Of a stretch of 64,000 bases of DNA, positions 28,391 through 37,006 are shown piece after piece. Each line of letters starts with the position of its first letter. Position 1 is the stretch's first letter. This DNA comes from Vreelandella aquamarina (GTDB lineage Bacteria; Pseudomonadota; Gammaproteobacteria; Pseudomonadales; Halomonadaceae). Both the position numbers and the translations under genes were made by a program. Under the pieces are notes generated by a model, which saw only the letters and a list, made by a program, of their open reading frames with translations, was not told where the DNA came from and did no database searches. Location: positions 1 to 64,000 of the forward strand of contig NZ_JABYQT010000008.1 in assembly GCF_020075495.1 (NCBI RefSeq), read 5' to 3'.

Positions 28391-28990
28391 TTAACCGATA
28401 ATCTGGGTGTAGGTCTCTTCGCTCGCGCTCTGGTGCTGGGTATCCAGCACATCGGCGTTGAACAGCGTTGCTGCCTCCTTGGCAAGCGCCACAAAAGCGA
28501 TCATCTGCTGATTGCGGCGCTTGCGCAGCGGCGGCTTGACGATCAAGCTGACTCCCTTGATGTCGTCCTCCAGGCGCTCGCCACGAAACAGATCAGGCAG
28601 CTCACCTGGTAGAAAGGCGTTGGCAATCGTGATCGGGTTGGCGGGCTGCTGCCCGGGCACCAGAAACACCTTTTTCAGCGGGTCGTAGTGGGCATCGATC
28701 TGTTCAAGCCACCGGGTCAGCGTCTGTTCGGCGCCGGGCCCAGGTTCGGCGAAGATGATGAACAGCGAGTGCTGAGAAACCTTGGCAGCCGGTTTGGTGG
28801 GCGCCGGGGTATCGTCGATGGGCGGCTCCGCAACACTTTCAGTCGAAGATCGCGCCGCCAATTTGGCTGCCCGGTTTCTTGCACGCCGTCGCCGCCATGG
28901 AACGATGACGTAGATGAATATAGCGGCCGCTATCCCACCGAATATAAGCGATATCAGCGCCAGCAGCAGAATGGCAGTCGTGCGATCCAT
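28391..28990 (-). CDS. Membrane-anchored protein with a ZipA-like C-terminal domain
   Basis: The 199-residue protein has one N-terminal helix (about residues 6-30), a basic stretch RRRRARNRAAK, a short Pro/Ala linker and a globular domain from about residue 70. That domain reads like the FtsZ-binding domain of ZipA: LFIIFAEPG opening, IANAFLPGELPDLF, DDIKGVSLIVKPPL, and a final long helix IAFVALAKEAATLFNADVLD. A true ZipA usually sits beside ligA and has a longer linker, so this is probably a paralogue or a remote relative. It is convergent with ybiT, three bases apart. Confidence 0.55.
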   Translation of the reverse strand: MDRTTAILLLALISLIFGGIAAAIFIYVIVPWRRRRARNRAAKLAARSSTESVAEPPIDDTPAPTKPAAKVSQHSLFIIFAEPGPGAEQTLTRWLEQIDAHYDPLKKVFLVPGQQPANPITIANAFLPGELPDLFRGERLEDDIKGVSLIVKPPLRKRRNQQMIAFVALAKEAATLFNADVLDTQHQSASEETYTQIIG

Positions 28991-29082
28991 ATTCTTGAAA
29001 TCCTTATTTAGTTAGCGGTTTGGCGCTACTACCCTTTATTTGCATCAGCATAGACTACCAGTCTTTATCTTTATCAAGGCAC

Positions 29083-29108
29083 AAAAAAAGCACTACCGAA
29101 GTAGTGCT
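29083..29108 (-). terminator. Intrinsic terminator of the old yellow enzyme gene
   Basis: AGCACTAC-TTCG-GTAGTGCT on the minus strand (arms 29101-29108 and 29089-29096), followed by seven T. It lies 35 bases after the stop codon. Confidence 0.9.
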
Positions 29109-29142
29109 TCTCTATCATTGAAGGGTCAAACGGCAGCCAGGC

Positions 29143-30261
29143 TCAGCCTATGCGATCAAAGCCGTTATCCATGAACGGATAGTCGGTATAGCCCTTCTCC
29201 TCGCCGCCGTAGAAGGTATCGGGGTTCGGCTCGTTGAGTGCGGCATCGACGCGAAAGCGCTCGGCCAGATCCGGGTTGGCGATATAAGGGCGGCCAAATG
29301 CGACGAGATCGCCGTTGCCGCTTTTGATGAGCGCCTCGCCTTTTTCGGCGTCGTAGTGGCCACAGTAGATGAGGCGGCCATTGAAGCGCTTGCGCATCTG
29401 CTCGCGGAAACCGTCGGGGAACTGATTGTCACCGCCAGCCCAGTTGGGCTCGTTCAAGTGGATATACGCAAGGCCGCGCTTGGCGAGTTCATCGGCCAGG
29501 TAGAACGACATCGCCTCGGGCTCGTCGTCGGTCAGGCCGAAGATTTCGATGAATGGCGTCAGGCGGATGCCCACCCGGTCGGCGCCAAACACCTCGATCA
29601 CCGCGTCCACTACTTCCAGCGGGAAGCGTGCGCGGTTTTCCACGGAGCCGCCGTACTGGTCGGTACGCTGGTTGGTGCCGGTGGCCAGGAACTGGTTGAG
29701 CAGGTAGGCGTTGGCCGCGTGTACTTCCACCATGTCAAAGCCCGCGCGCTTGGCGCGAATTGCCGCTTGGCGGTAATCGTCCACGATGCCTGGAAGCTCG
29801 TCGGTTTCCAGCGCCCGCGGCGTGCTGGTGGGGTGCTGGCCGGCACTGCCGTCTTCAAATTCCACAAAACACTGGGCGCCTTCGCCTTTCAGCGCGCTGG
29901 GCGCGACCGGCTGCTGGCCATCGGGTTGAACCATTTCATGGGAGACGCGCCCAACGTGCCACAGCTGCATGGCGATCCGCCCGCCCTTGGCATGCACGGT
30001 CTCGACAACCCGCTGCCAGCCGGCTTCCTGCTCATCGGTCCAGATACCCGGTGTGTAGACATAGCCACGGGCAGTCGGGGAAATATTGGTCGCCTCAGAG
30101 ATGATCAGGCCTGATCCGGCGCGCTGGCCGTAATAAGCCTCCTGTAGCTTGCCGGGCACGCTGTCCGGCGTGCGGGCACGGGTCAGCGGCGCCATGATGA
30201 CACGATTGGGAATGGACAGGCTGCCCAGCTCGAGCGGTTGAAAAAGCGTTTCAAAGGCCAT
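29143..30261 (-). CDS. nemA: Alkene reductase, old yellow enzyme family (NemA-like)
   Basis: The 372-residue FMN enzyme reduces activated C=C bonds and nitro compounds with NAD(P)H. It shows the N-terminal LFQPLELGSLSIPNRVIMAP, the QLWHVGRVSH motif near residue 99, the substrate-anchoring HAANAYLLNQFL near residue 181 (His-Ala-Ala-Asn, where many relatives have His-Gly-Ala-His or His-x-x-Asn), and the C-terminal FMN-phosphate region DLVAFGRPYIANPDL. Length equals that of E. coli NemA (365) plus a few residues. It is monocistronic with a strong terminator. Confidence 0.92.
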   Translation of the reverse strand: MAFETLFQPLELGSLSIPNRVIMAPLTRARTPDSVPGKLQEAYYGQRAGSGLIISEATNISPTARGYVYTPGIWTDEQEAGWQRVVETVHAKGGRIAMQLWHVGRVSHEMVQPDGQQPVAPSALKGEGAQCFVEFEDGSAGQHPTSTPRALETDELPGIVDDYRQAAIRAKRAGFDMVEVHAANAYLLNQFLATGTNQRTDQYGGSVENRARFPLEVVDAVIEVFGADRVGIRLTPFIEIFGLTDDEPEAMSFYLADELAKRGLAYIHLNEPNWAGGDNQFPDGFREQMRKRFNGRLIYCGHYDAEKGEALIKSGNGDLVAFGRPYIANPDLAERFRVDAALNEPNPDTFYGGEEKGYTDYPFMDNGFDRIG

Positions 30262-30390
30262 TCAGCAAACTCCCTTTATGCGATTGGGTAACGATAAAAG
30301 TCAGAATAGACCAGTTTACTACTAATCGCCAATTGTCAGATTCAATCAGCGTCTTTACGCCTGTTTTCCCTTGGCCCGTGCGAAACAAGC

Positions 30391-30418
30391 TAAAACCCCG
30401 CCTTGAAAAAAGCGGGGT
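30391..30418 (-). terminator. Intrinsic terminator
   Basis: ACCCCGC (minus strand, from 30418) pairs with GCGGGGT around a ten-base loop that contains TTTTTT, followed by TTT. It lies 25 bases after the stop of the hypothetical gene at 30443. Confidence 0.75.
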
Positions 30419-30442
30419 CGAACAAGAAGCGTGAGGGTTATT

Positions 30443-30814
30443 TCAAGCCCGCTGCCACGGCCAGCGGCGCTTGGCAGGCGTATCGATCTGGCCGATGGCG
30501 CTGGTAAGCGGCAGCATGATGGCTGCCAGCTGGCGGTAGCAAACGGCGCTGTTGAGCACGCCGGGGCACTGCTTGAGCAGCAGCTCACACTGCTGGAAGG
30601 CGATCAGGATCTGTTCCACCGCGGGCGCTGCAAGCAGTGGCCGGGCTTCCTGGCCGCAGCGGCCAAGTTCACGCGACAGCATCGAGAGCATGGCGGTATC
30701 CAGCCAGCAGGGCAGCGGATCATCCAGGCGGCCTGCAATCGAGTGCTGAATCGCTTCGAACGAGGTGCGCAGAAACACAAGGGTCTGGCGAAGCTGGCGC
30801 TGCTCACTGGTCAT
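30443..30814 (-). CDS. Hypothetical protein, 123 residues
   Basis: I do not recognise this protein. It is soluble, probably all helical (long Leu/Gln-rich stretches such as LLAAPAVEQILIAFQQCELLL), with three cysteines and a basic-Trp tail KRRWPWQRA that might contact a membrane. It has its own terminator and lies 110 bases from the TauE/SafE gene, on the same strand. Codon use resembles the neighbours, so I think it is real. Confidence 0.6.
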   Translation of the reverse strand: MTSEQRQLRQTLVFLRTSFEAIQHSIAGRLDDPLPCWLDTAMLSMLSRELGRCGQEARPLLAAPAVEQILIAFQQCELLLKQCPGVLNSAVCYRQLAAIMLPLTSAIGQIDTPAKRRWPWQRA

Positions 30815-30924
30815 GGGGCTATCCTGCTGAACGTCTCTAAAAGAAACTGGTTATCATTTCCATCTTTTGACGATAGCGACAGCCAATCGGCGTGTCAATA
30901 TAAAGGCTATTGACCGACGGCCTG

Positions 30925-31665
30925 TCATTGATAAAGCAGCACAAGCCCTTGAACGAAATAGAAGACCCCGATCGCGGTCACGATCCAGCGCGTCCAGGTG
31001 CGAAAGTTGGCATCGGTCAGGCGGTGCAGAATACGGTTGCCTGCCTGGGTGCCCAGCATGGCAAAGGGGGCGGCCAGCAAGACGATGCCCCATTCCCCTG
31101 CGCCTAGTGAAAGCGCCGCGCCAAGATAGAACAGGATCTTGATGGTGTGGGCGCACACCTGAATCATCGCCTTGGTGGCCACCACCTGGCGCCGGTCCAT
31201 GCGCGAGCGCACAAAGAAGATATCGATCAGCGGGCCGGAAACGCCTGCCGCAATGGTCAGGCCGCCCGAGGCCAGGCCGCAGCACAGCGCGTGGCTTGCG
31301 CGGTTGGCATCGAGGTGAAACCAGCGCTTGGGCAGCCAGATCAGAATGGGCATCAGGCCGATCAGAAGCGATACCACGGTGGCGTTGGGCGAGTAGTTGA
31401 ACAGCAGCAGCAAGCCTGCTGCGACGAGTACGCCCAGCAGCATGAACGCCACGATACGCCAGACGATATAACGCCGCGAAAGCCAGGCCCGGGAGGCGTT
31501 GGCCGTTAGCTGAATGACACCGTGCACGGCCATCGCCGCCCCCGCCGGAAACACCAGCAGCAGAAACCACAGCAGCACCAGCCCGCCTGCCATGCCAAAA
31601 ACCCCCGAAAGCATGGACGTGAAGAACACCACCACGACAAGACTGAATCCGATCAGTAACGACAT
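30925..31665 (-). CDS. TauE/SafE family (TSUP) anion exporter
   Basis: The 246-residue protein has eight predicted helices in two repeats with the family pattern: FFTSMLSGVFGMAGGLVLLW near residue 14 and SGGLTIAAGVSGPLIDIFFV near residue 130, each with the Gly-rich helix break, and a charged mid-loop. TSUP members move sulfite, sulfoacetate, thiosulfate or similar anions out of the cell. Substrate is not indicated by neighbours. It precedes the lipoprotein gene only in map order; both are on the minus strand with a 26-base gap, so the lipoprotein gene lies upstream and may share the transcript. Confidence 0.88.
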   Translation of the reverse strand: MSLLIGFSLVVVVFFTSMLSGVFGMAGGLVLLWFLLLVFPAGAAMAVHGVIQLTANASRAWLSRRYIVWRIVAFMLLGVLVAAGLLLLFNYSPNATVVSLLIGLMPILIWLPKRWFHLDANRASHALCCGLASGGLTIAAGVSGPLIDIFFVRSRMDRRQVVATKAMIQVCAHTIKILFYLGAALSLGAGEWGIVLLAAPFAMLGTQAGNRILHRLTDANFRTWTRWIVTAIGVFYFVQGLVLLYQ

Positions 31666-31691
31666 AGGTACGCTTCTTGTTAGCTAGGAAA

Positions 31692-32372
31692 TCAACGGCG
31701 ACAGAATGGCCAGACCTGATAGAAGCGACGGCACTGGAACTCCGCTTCGCAAGCGTTGAGCTGGGCCTGGTAACGGTGGGTGCGGGCAGCGATCTGCTGG
31801 CCGGCGCGCAATACGTGGGGCTTGCTGCGGTAGGTGCCGCGCCGATAGCCTCCGGCGCCTTCGTGATAGGCGTAGTAGAGGTGCTCGGGATTGGACAGCG
31901 AAATGCCCGCCTGCTGCTGGGAGCGGCGGTTGTACCAGCCGATGAAGTCGGTGGCGTGTTTCATGCTGGTACGCCGTGCAAACAGGCTGCCCGCCTGTTC
32001 ACGGTATTCCCCCCACACCGGGTCCTGGGCCTGGGCGTAGCCCTTGGCCGAGGAGGGGCGCGGGCCGGGAATGAAGCCCAGATAGTATTTGCGGTCCGGG
32101 CGCACGTGGCTCTTGAAGGAGGACTCCTGCTGAATGAACGCCATCTGGGTGGCGATCGAGGTACCCCACTTGTCCTCGGAGTCGCGTGCGTAGTCGTACC
32201 AGGTGGGCTGTTCACGGAAGATTTCGCAGATATTGCCCTGATCCTGCGGCGGGTTGGGAGCAAAGGTGGCGCAGCCCGACAGCAGCAGTACCGCGCTGAC
32301 AAGCCACCATGCGCGCAGGGTTATCCACCAGGAGCGGGACGCGGCATGAAAACTATCAACAGGGCGGGGCAT
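31692..32372 (-). CDS. Lipoprotein with lytic transglycosylase (SLT) fold
   Basis: The 226-residue protein has a signal peptide and lipobox LLLSGC near residue 30, so it is anchored in the outer membrane or periplasmic face. The mature part shows the SLT pattern: QMAFIQQESSFKSH with the catalytic Glu near residue 70, AKGYAQAQDPVWGEY, and the substrate-groove sequence YYAYHEGAGGYRRGTY near residue 168. Such enzymes cut the peptidoglycan glycan chain. ATG 32372 is chosen because AAGGA lies nine bases before it and it gives a proper signal peptide. Confidence 0.85.
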   Translation of the reverse strand: MPRPVDSFHAASRSWWITLRAWWLVSAVLLLSGCATFAPNPPQDQGNICEIFREQPTWYDYARDSEDKWGTSIATQMAFIQQESSFKSHVRPDRKYYLGFIPGPRPSSAKGYAQAQDPVWGEYREQAGSLFARRTSMKHATDFIGWYNRRSQQQAGISLSNPEHLYYAYHEGAGGYRRGTYRSKPHVLRAGQQIAARTHRYQAQLNACEAEFQCRRFYQVWPFCRR

Positions 32373-32409
32373 GTCAATTTCCTTGTGGATAACGGCTAGT
32401 TTATTGAAA

Positions 32410-33846
32410 TCAGCTCTTTGCAGTCGCCAAGCGTAACAGGTTTTCCAGGCAGCGGCGCAGCCGCTGGGCCTCACGGGCCAGCGTTTCGCCAGAGAGCATG
32501 CCTACGCCCATCACCAGGCCCGAGCGCGGGTCGTGTGTGGCACACACCGGGCTTAACGGACGAACGATCAAGTGCTCTTTCAACAGCGCCTGGGCAAGCT
32601 GCACATCGTTGATGCACGGCTCGAATTCGATGCACAGGCTGATCGCCCCGCTGGGCGGCGAAATGCGCCGTATGAATGGCAGCGTGCGCAGTTGGTCATG
32701 CATGACCTGCTGGCGACCCAGGTAGTCGCGCTGAATGCGCCGACACCAGGCGTCCAGGTCGCCGTCGAAGATGAACTGAGCCAGCACGGCCTGGTCCAGC
32801 ATGCGTCCTTCACGAAACAGCTCGCTGCGCAGCCGGTTCATCGGCCCGGCCAGTTGGTGCGGTACCACGAGATAGCCCAGCCGTAGCCCGGGAAACATCA
32901 TCTTGGAAAACGAGCCGACCAGTAGATGGCGCGCGGACTGCGCATCGAACAGCAGGTTGGGGTGATCATCCCGGCTGAACTCGTAGTCATCTTCCAGAAT
33001 ATAGGCGGGCGAAAGAGTGTTACACAGGCGCTGCTTGTCATGCACGCTGGTCGGCACGCTAAGCGGATAGTGATGGGAGCCGGTGAGGTAGGCCAGTTGA
33101 ACAGCGCTCGGCGCGTCGGGCAGGGTATGCCCGGCCCCTGGCTGCCAGGCCAGCATCTCGACGTTCAGCCCCGCCGCGGTAAATACGTTGCGCGCTCCCC
33201 AGTAGCAGGGCGATTCCATGGCGACCGTATCGCCGACGTCGGTCAGCGCCATGGCACACAGCTCGATGCCGTTATGGGTGCCGTCGGTAATGATGATCTG
33301 TTCGATATCGCAGCGAATGTTGCGCCAGCGCTCGAGAAAATCACGTATCGCACGCTTCAACGGCCCGTAGCCGCCGGTAGAGTAGGAGAGCAGCAGCGCG
33401 TTTTGCGCCACCGTGACGCTGGCGTACAGCTGGCGCCACTTGCGCATCGGAAACTGGGCAATATCCGGAATGCCGGGCACGAAGGCGCCGCTTTGAATCA
33501 GGCTGGCGCCGGGGCCTTGCAACACTTTCTGGGCACGTCTGGAAAGCGGCTTATCCTGAATTGGTGGTAAGGAGCGGGGGGCGGGCTTGTGGGTCCAGGT
33601 ACCCTGGCCGTGGGCAGTCTTCAGCAAGGCTTCGTCCAGTAGCGTACCCACGGCAAGGGCCAGGGTCTGGCGCGCCACGCCCAGCGCTTCGGCCAGGCGA
33701 CGGTGGGAAGGCAATCGCAACCCGGAAGGCCACTGCTGGGTAATCGCATAGCGCAGCGCCTGCTCGATACGCACCTGCTTGCTCAACCGTTCGGGCTGGA
33801 GTGCATAAAGCTGTTCAAGTTGGTGCAGAACCTGCTCACGATCCAC
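32410..33846 (-). CDS. MocR/GabR-like regulator (GntR helix plus aminotransferase fold)
   Basis: The 478-residue protein joins a winged helix (residues about 10-80; LRLPSHRRLAEALGVARQT) to a fold-type-I PLP domain with LSYSTGGYGPLKRAIRDFL, the SFSKMMFPGLRLGY lysine motif near residue 310 and a C-terminal GVG segment. MocR proteins bind PLP and often an amino acid such as GABA. I place the start at GTG 33846 because AAGGAG lies seven bases before it. It is divergent from a permease-gabD-gabT operon, so it is probably its activator, a functional GabR. Confidence 0.9.
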   Translation of the reverse strand: MDREQVLHQLEQLYALQPERLSKQVRIEQALRYAITQQWPSGLRLPSHRRLAEALGVARQTLALAVGTLLDEALLKTAHGQGTWTHKPAPRSLPPIQDKPLSRRAQKVLQGPGASLIQSGAFVPGIPDIAQFPMRKWRQLYASVTVAQNALLLSYSTGGYGPLKRAIRDFLERWRNIRCDIEQIIITDGTHNGIELCAMALTDVGDTVAMESPCYWGARNVFTAAGLNVEMLAWQPGAGHTLPDAPSAVQLAYLTGSHHYPLSVPTSVHDKQRLCNTLSPAYILEDDYEFSRDDHPNLLFDAQSARHLLVGSFSKMMFPGLRLGYLVVPHQLAGPMNRLRSELFREGRMLDQAVLAQFIFDGDLDAWCRRIQRDYLGRQQVMHDQLRTLPFIRRISPPSGAISLCIEFEPCINDVQLAQALLKEHLIVRPLSPVCATHDPRSGLVMGVGMLSGETLAREAQRLRRCLENLLRLATAKS

Positions 33847-33932
33847 GTAGAACTCCTTCTTGCCTGCTGCGGCGGCCAGCAAGGCACACTATCAAGCACT
33901 TAGTTGCGCCTTTCCTGCGCCGTTTCAGTGCA

Positions 33933-33966
33933 ACCAAAAAGTGGTCTAGTCAAACGCGAAAGTGGT
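33933..33966. promoter_or_regulatory. Candidate MocR/GabR operator with direct repeats
   Basis: AAAGTGGT occurs at 33938-33945 and again at 33959-33966, exactly 21 bases apart (two helical turns). The first copy is also half of ACCA-AAAAG-TGGT. MocR/GabR regulators bind direct repeats in this arrangement. The site lies between the regulator and the permease gene, 116 bases before the permease. Confidence 0.55.
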
Positions 33967-34081
33967 ACATACGCGCCTCTTGCCCTTCCTGCTAGCGTGT
34001 TTAAGTACCGTTTAATCGGCACCAGGATATAGCGCCACAGAGCGCCAATGACAACATCCAATAACTGCAGGACACTCTGTC

Positions 34082-35497
34082 ATGACTACCTCCTCCTCTG
34101 AACAAGACAAGCTCGTCCGGGTACTGGCCCGCGGCGATGTACTGGCGCTCGCGTTTGGGGCCATGATCGGCTGGGGCTGGATCGTTCTTACCGGAACGGC
34201 TATCCAGTCCGCCGGCAGCCTGGGCGCTATTCTAGCCTTTATCGTGGGTGGGTTTGCCATCGTGCTCGTCGGGCTGACCTACGCCGAACTCGCCTCAGCC
34301 ATGCCGAAGGTCGGCGGCGAGCACGTCTACACCTACCGAGCGCTGGGTCACGGGGCCTCGTTTCTGTGCACCTGGGCGATCATCCTCGGGTATCTGAGCG
34401 TGGTGGCCTTCGAGGCCGTGGCGCTGCCGACGGTGGTCGAGTACATCGCGCCCAACTACGCCGTGGGGCATCTGTGGACCATCGCCGGCTGGGAAGTGAA
34501 GGCCACCTGGGTCGCCGTCGGCGTGGGCGGCTCGCTTGCCATGATGGCGATCAACTACTTCGGCGTGACTACCGCCGCCCTTCTGCAAAAGGTCGTCACC
34601 GGCCTGATTCTGGTGGTGGGCGTGATGTTCATCACCGGCGCGCTGTTCGAGGGTAACACCGCGAACATGACGCCGCTGTTTACCCCGGACGATACAGGCG
34701 TTGCCGCGGGCATCATGGCCGTGCTGGTGATGGTGCCGTTTCTGTTCGTCGGCTTCGACGTCATCCCCCAGGCCGCCGAGGAGATCAACCTGCCCTACAA
34801 GGCGATCGGCAAGGTCCTGATGCTCTCGGTGCTGCTGGCCGTGGCCTGGTACTCGCTGATCATTCTGGCCACCAGCCTGATGCTCGATAGCGCCGCACTC
34901 GAAAACGCGAGCCTGACCGTGCCGGAAGCCATGGGCGTGCTGTTCAACGCCGACTGGGCGAGCAACCTGATGGTGCTGGCCGGCATCGCGGGCATCATCA
35001 CCAGCTGGAACGCTTTCTACATCGGCGGCTCGCGGGCGATCTACGCCCTGGCCACTGCTGGCATGATGCCGCGCGCGTTCGCCAAGCTGCACCCGCGTTA
35101 CAAGACGCCGACCAACGCCATCTTCCTGATGGGCTTTCTGTCCTGTATCGCGCCGTTCTTCGGCCGCCCGGCGCTCGTTTGGATCGTCGATGCGGGCGGT
35201 CTTGGCATCGTCATCGCCTACCTGTTCGTGGCGGTCTCCTTCATCGTGCTGCGCGTGCGCGAACCGGACATGCCGCGCCCGTTTCGCGTGCCCTTCGGCA
35301 TGCCCTGCGGCGTGGCCGCGGTGCTGATGTCGCTGGTCATGGCCTTTCTGTACCTGCCCGGCAGCCCCGCCGCGCTGACCGGCGCCGAGTGGATCATCTT
35401 CGCCGGCTGGTCGGTGCTGGGGCTGGCGCTTTACGTCTATTCGCTGCGCACCTACGGGCGTGCCTACAGCGACCGTCACATGCTCAGCGACTTGTAA
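34082..35497 (+). CDS. APC-family amino-acid permease, probably for GABA
   Basis: The 471-residue protein has about twelve helices and the APC signature near the N-terminus (LAFGAMIGWGWIVLTG, residues about 23-38), then AELASAMPKVGGEHVYTYRALG near residue 68 in two parts and the GFDVIPQAAEEINLP loop near residue 224. It opens the operon permease-gabD-gabT, 24 bases from gabD, so uptake of GABA or a related amino acid is likely. No specificity residue can be read directly. Confidence 0.9.
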   Translation: MTTSSSEQDKLVRVLARGDVLALAFGAMIGWGWIVLTGTAIQSAGSLGAILAFIVGGFAIVLVGLTYAELASAMPKVGGEHVYTYRALGHGASFLCTWAIILGYLSVVAFEAVALPTVVEYIAPNYAVGHLWTIAGWEVKATWVAVGVGGSLAMMAINYFGVTTAALLQKVVTGLILVVGVMFITGALFEGNTANMTPLFTPDDTGVAAGIMAVLVMVPFLFVGFDVIPQAAEEINLPYKAIGKVLMLSVLLAVAWYSLIILATSLMLDSAALENASLTVPEAMGVLFNADWASNLMVLAGIAGIITSWNAFYIGGSRAIYALATAGMMPRAFAKLHPRYKTPTNAIFLMGFLSCIAPFFGRPALVWIVDAGGLGIVIAYLFVAVSFIVLRVREPDMPRPFRVPFGMPCGVAAVLMSLVMAFLYLPGSPAALTGAEWIIFAGWSVLGLALYVYSLRTYGRAYSDRHMLSDL

Positions 35498-35521
35498 CGT
35501 TTTAACCTTCAGGAGCACTTC

Positions 35522-36973
35522 ATGAGCTTTATCGATCAATGGTTGAACGACGCCGTTCCCGCCCTGGTAGGCCGCGAGTGGCGAACCACCGACGCGACCT
35601 TCGCGGTGGACAACCCGGCCACCGGCGAAACCATCGCCCGCGTAGCGGAGCTTGGCGGTGACGACACCCGTGACGCCGTGGCTGCCGCTTACGAGGCCGG
35701 CCCCGGTTGGCGGGCAACGCCGGTCAAGGAGCGCGCGAAGATCCTGCGCCGCTGGTTCGAACTCATCACCGAGCACGCCGATGACCTCGCCCGGCTGATG
35801 ACCCTCGAGCAGGGCAAGCCGCTGGCGGAAGCGAAAGGCGAAGTCACCTACGGCGCCTCGTTCATCGAGTTCTTTTCTGAGGAAGCCAAGCGCATGGCCG
35901 GCGAAACGCTGCCGAGCCACGGCGCCGACAAGCGTATTCTGGTGACCCGCGAGCCGGTCGGCGTGGTCGCCGCCATCACGCCCTGGAACTTTCCGCTGGC
36001 GATGATCACCCGCAAGTGCGCCCCGGCGCTGGCCGCCGGCTGCACCGTGGTGATCAAGCCCGCGGAAGCCACACCGCTGACCGCGCTGGCCGCGGCGTAC
36101 CTGGCGCTGGAAGCGGGGCTGCCGGAAGGCACCATCAATGTGGTGACGGCCTCGAAGCCCGTCGAGGTGGGTGAGGTGCTGACCACGGATTCCCGCGTGC
36201 GCAAGGTGTCGTTCACCGGCTCCACGCCGGTCGGCAAGCGCCTGCTCGCCCAGTGCGCCAGCACCGTGAAGAAGACCGCCATGGAGCTCGGCGGCAACGC
36301 GCCGTTCATCGTCTTCGACGATGCGGATCTCGACGCCGCGGTGGACGGGGCCATCGCCTCCAAATTCCGCAACGCCGGGCAAACCTGTGTGTGCACCAAC
36401 CGTTTTCTGGTTCAGGACGGCGTTTACGATGCGTTCGTCGAAAAGCTCACCGCTCGCGTCGAGGCGCTGAAGGTGGGCGACGGGCAGGCGGAAGGCAGCG
36501 TGATCGGCCCGCTGATCAACCAGGCCGCGGTGGACAAGGTGCAGCGCCATGTGGATGACGCCAGGGAAAAGGGCGCGCGGGTGCTGTGCGGCGGCAAGCC
36601 CCACGCCGCCGGCGAGCGCTTCTTCACGCCCACGGTGCTGGCGGACGTCACCACCGAGATGGCTGTGGCCGATGAGGAAACCTTCGGCCCCGTCGCGCCG
36701 GTGTTCCGTTTCAGCCGCGATGAAGAGGCGATCGCCATGGCCAACGACACGCCTTTTGGCCTCGCCGCCTACTTCTACGCCACCGACTACCGGCGCATCT
36801 GGCGCACCATGGAAGCGCTCGAGTACGGCATGGTCGGCGTCAACGAAGGTCTGATCTCGACCGAGCTTGCTCCCTTTGGCGGCGTGAAGGAGTCCGGCCT
36901 TGGCCGCGAAGGCTCCCACCATGGCCTCGATGAGTTCACCGAGCTGAAGTACGCCTGCATCGGCGGCTTGTAA
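35522..36973 (+). CDS. gabD: NAD(P)+-dependent succinate-semialdehyde dehydrogenase
   Basis: GabD oxidises succinic semialdehyde to succinate, the last step of GABA breakdown. The 483-residue protein is the length of E. coli GabD (482). It shows TPWNFPLAMITRKCAPALAAG near residue 158 in two parts, the glycine motif FTGSTPVGKRL near residue 231, catalytic Glu in MELGGNAPFIVFDDAD and catalytic Cys in NAGQTCVCTNRFLVQDG near residue 287. The double cysteine CVC is the disulfide-switch pair known from GabD enzymes. AGGAG lies seven bases before its ATG. Confidence 0.96.
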   Translation: MSFIDQWLNDAVPALVGREWRTTDATFAVDNPATGETIARVAELGGDDTRDAVAAAYEAGPGWRATPVKERAKILRRWFELITEHADDLARLMTLEQGKPLAEAKGEVTYGASFIEFFSEEAKRMAGETLPSHGADKRILVTREPVGVVAAITPWNFPLAMITRKCAPALAAGCTVVIKPAEATPLTALAAAYLALEAGLPEGTINVVTASKPVEVGEVLTTDSRVRKVSFTGSTPVGKRLLAQCASTVKKTAMELGGNAPFIVFDDADLDAAVDGAIASKFRNAGQTCVCTNRFLVQDGVYDAFVEKLTARVEALKVGDGQAEGSVIGPLINQAAVDKVQRHVDDAREKGARVLCGGKPHAAGERFFTPTVLADVTTEMAVADEETFGPVAPVFRFSRDEEAIAMANDTPFGLAAYFYATDYRRIWRTMEALEYGMVGVNEGLISTELAPFGGVKESGLGREGSHHGLDEFTELKYACIGGL

Positions 36974-37006
36974 CCGTTAGCGCAACCACGAACGCAACAG
37001 AGAACG

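Noticed and set aside
34295..36922. An 875-residue open frame on the minus strand across the permease and gabD genes
   Set aside because: It is the mirror of GC-rich codons in two clear genes; it has low-complexity His/Gly/Arg content, no ribosome site and no family.
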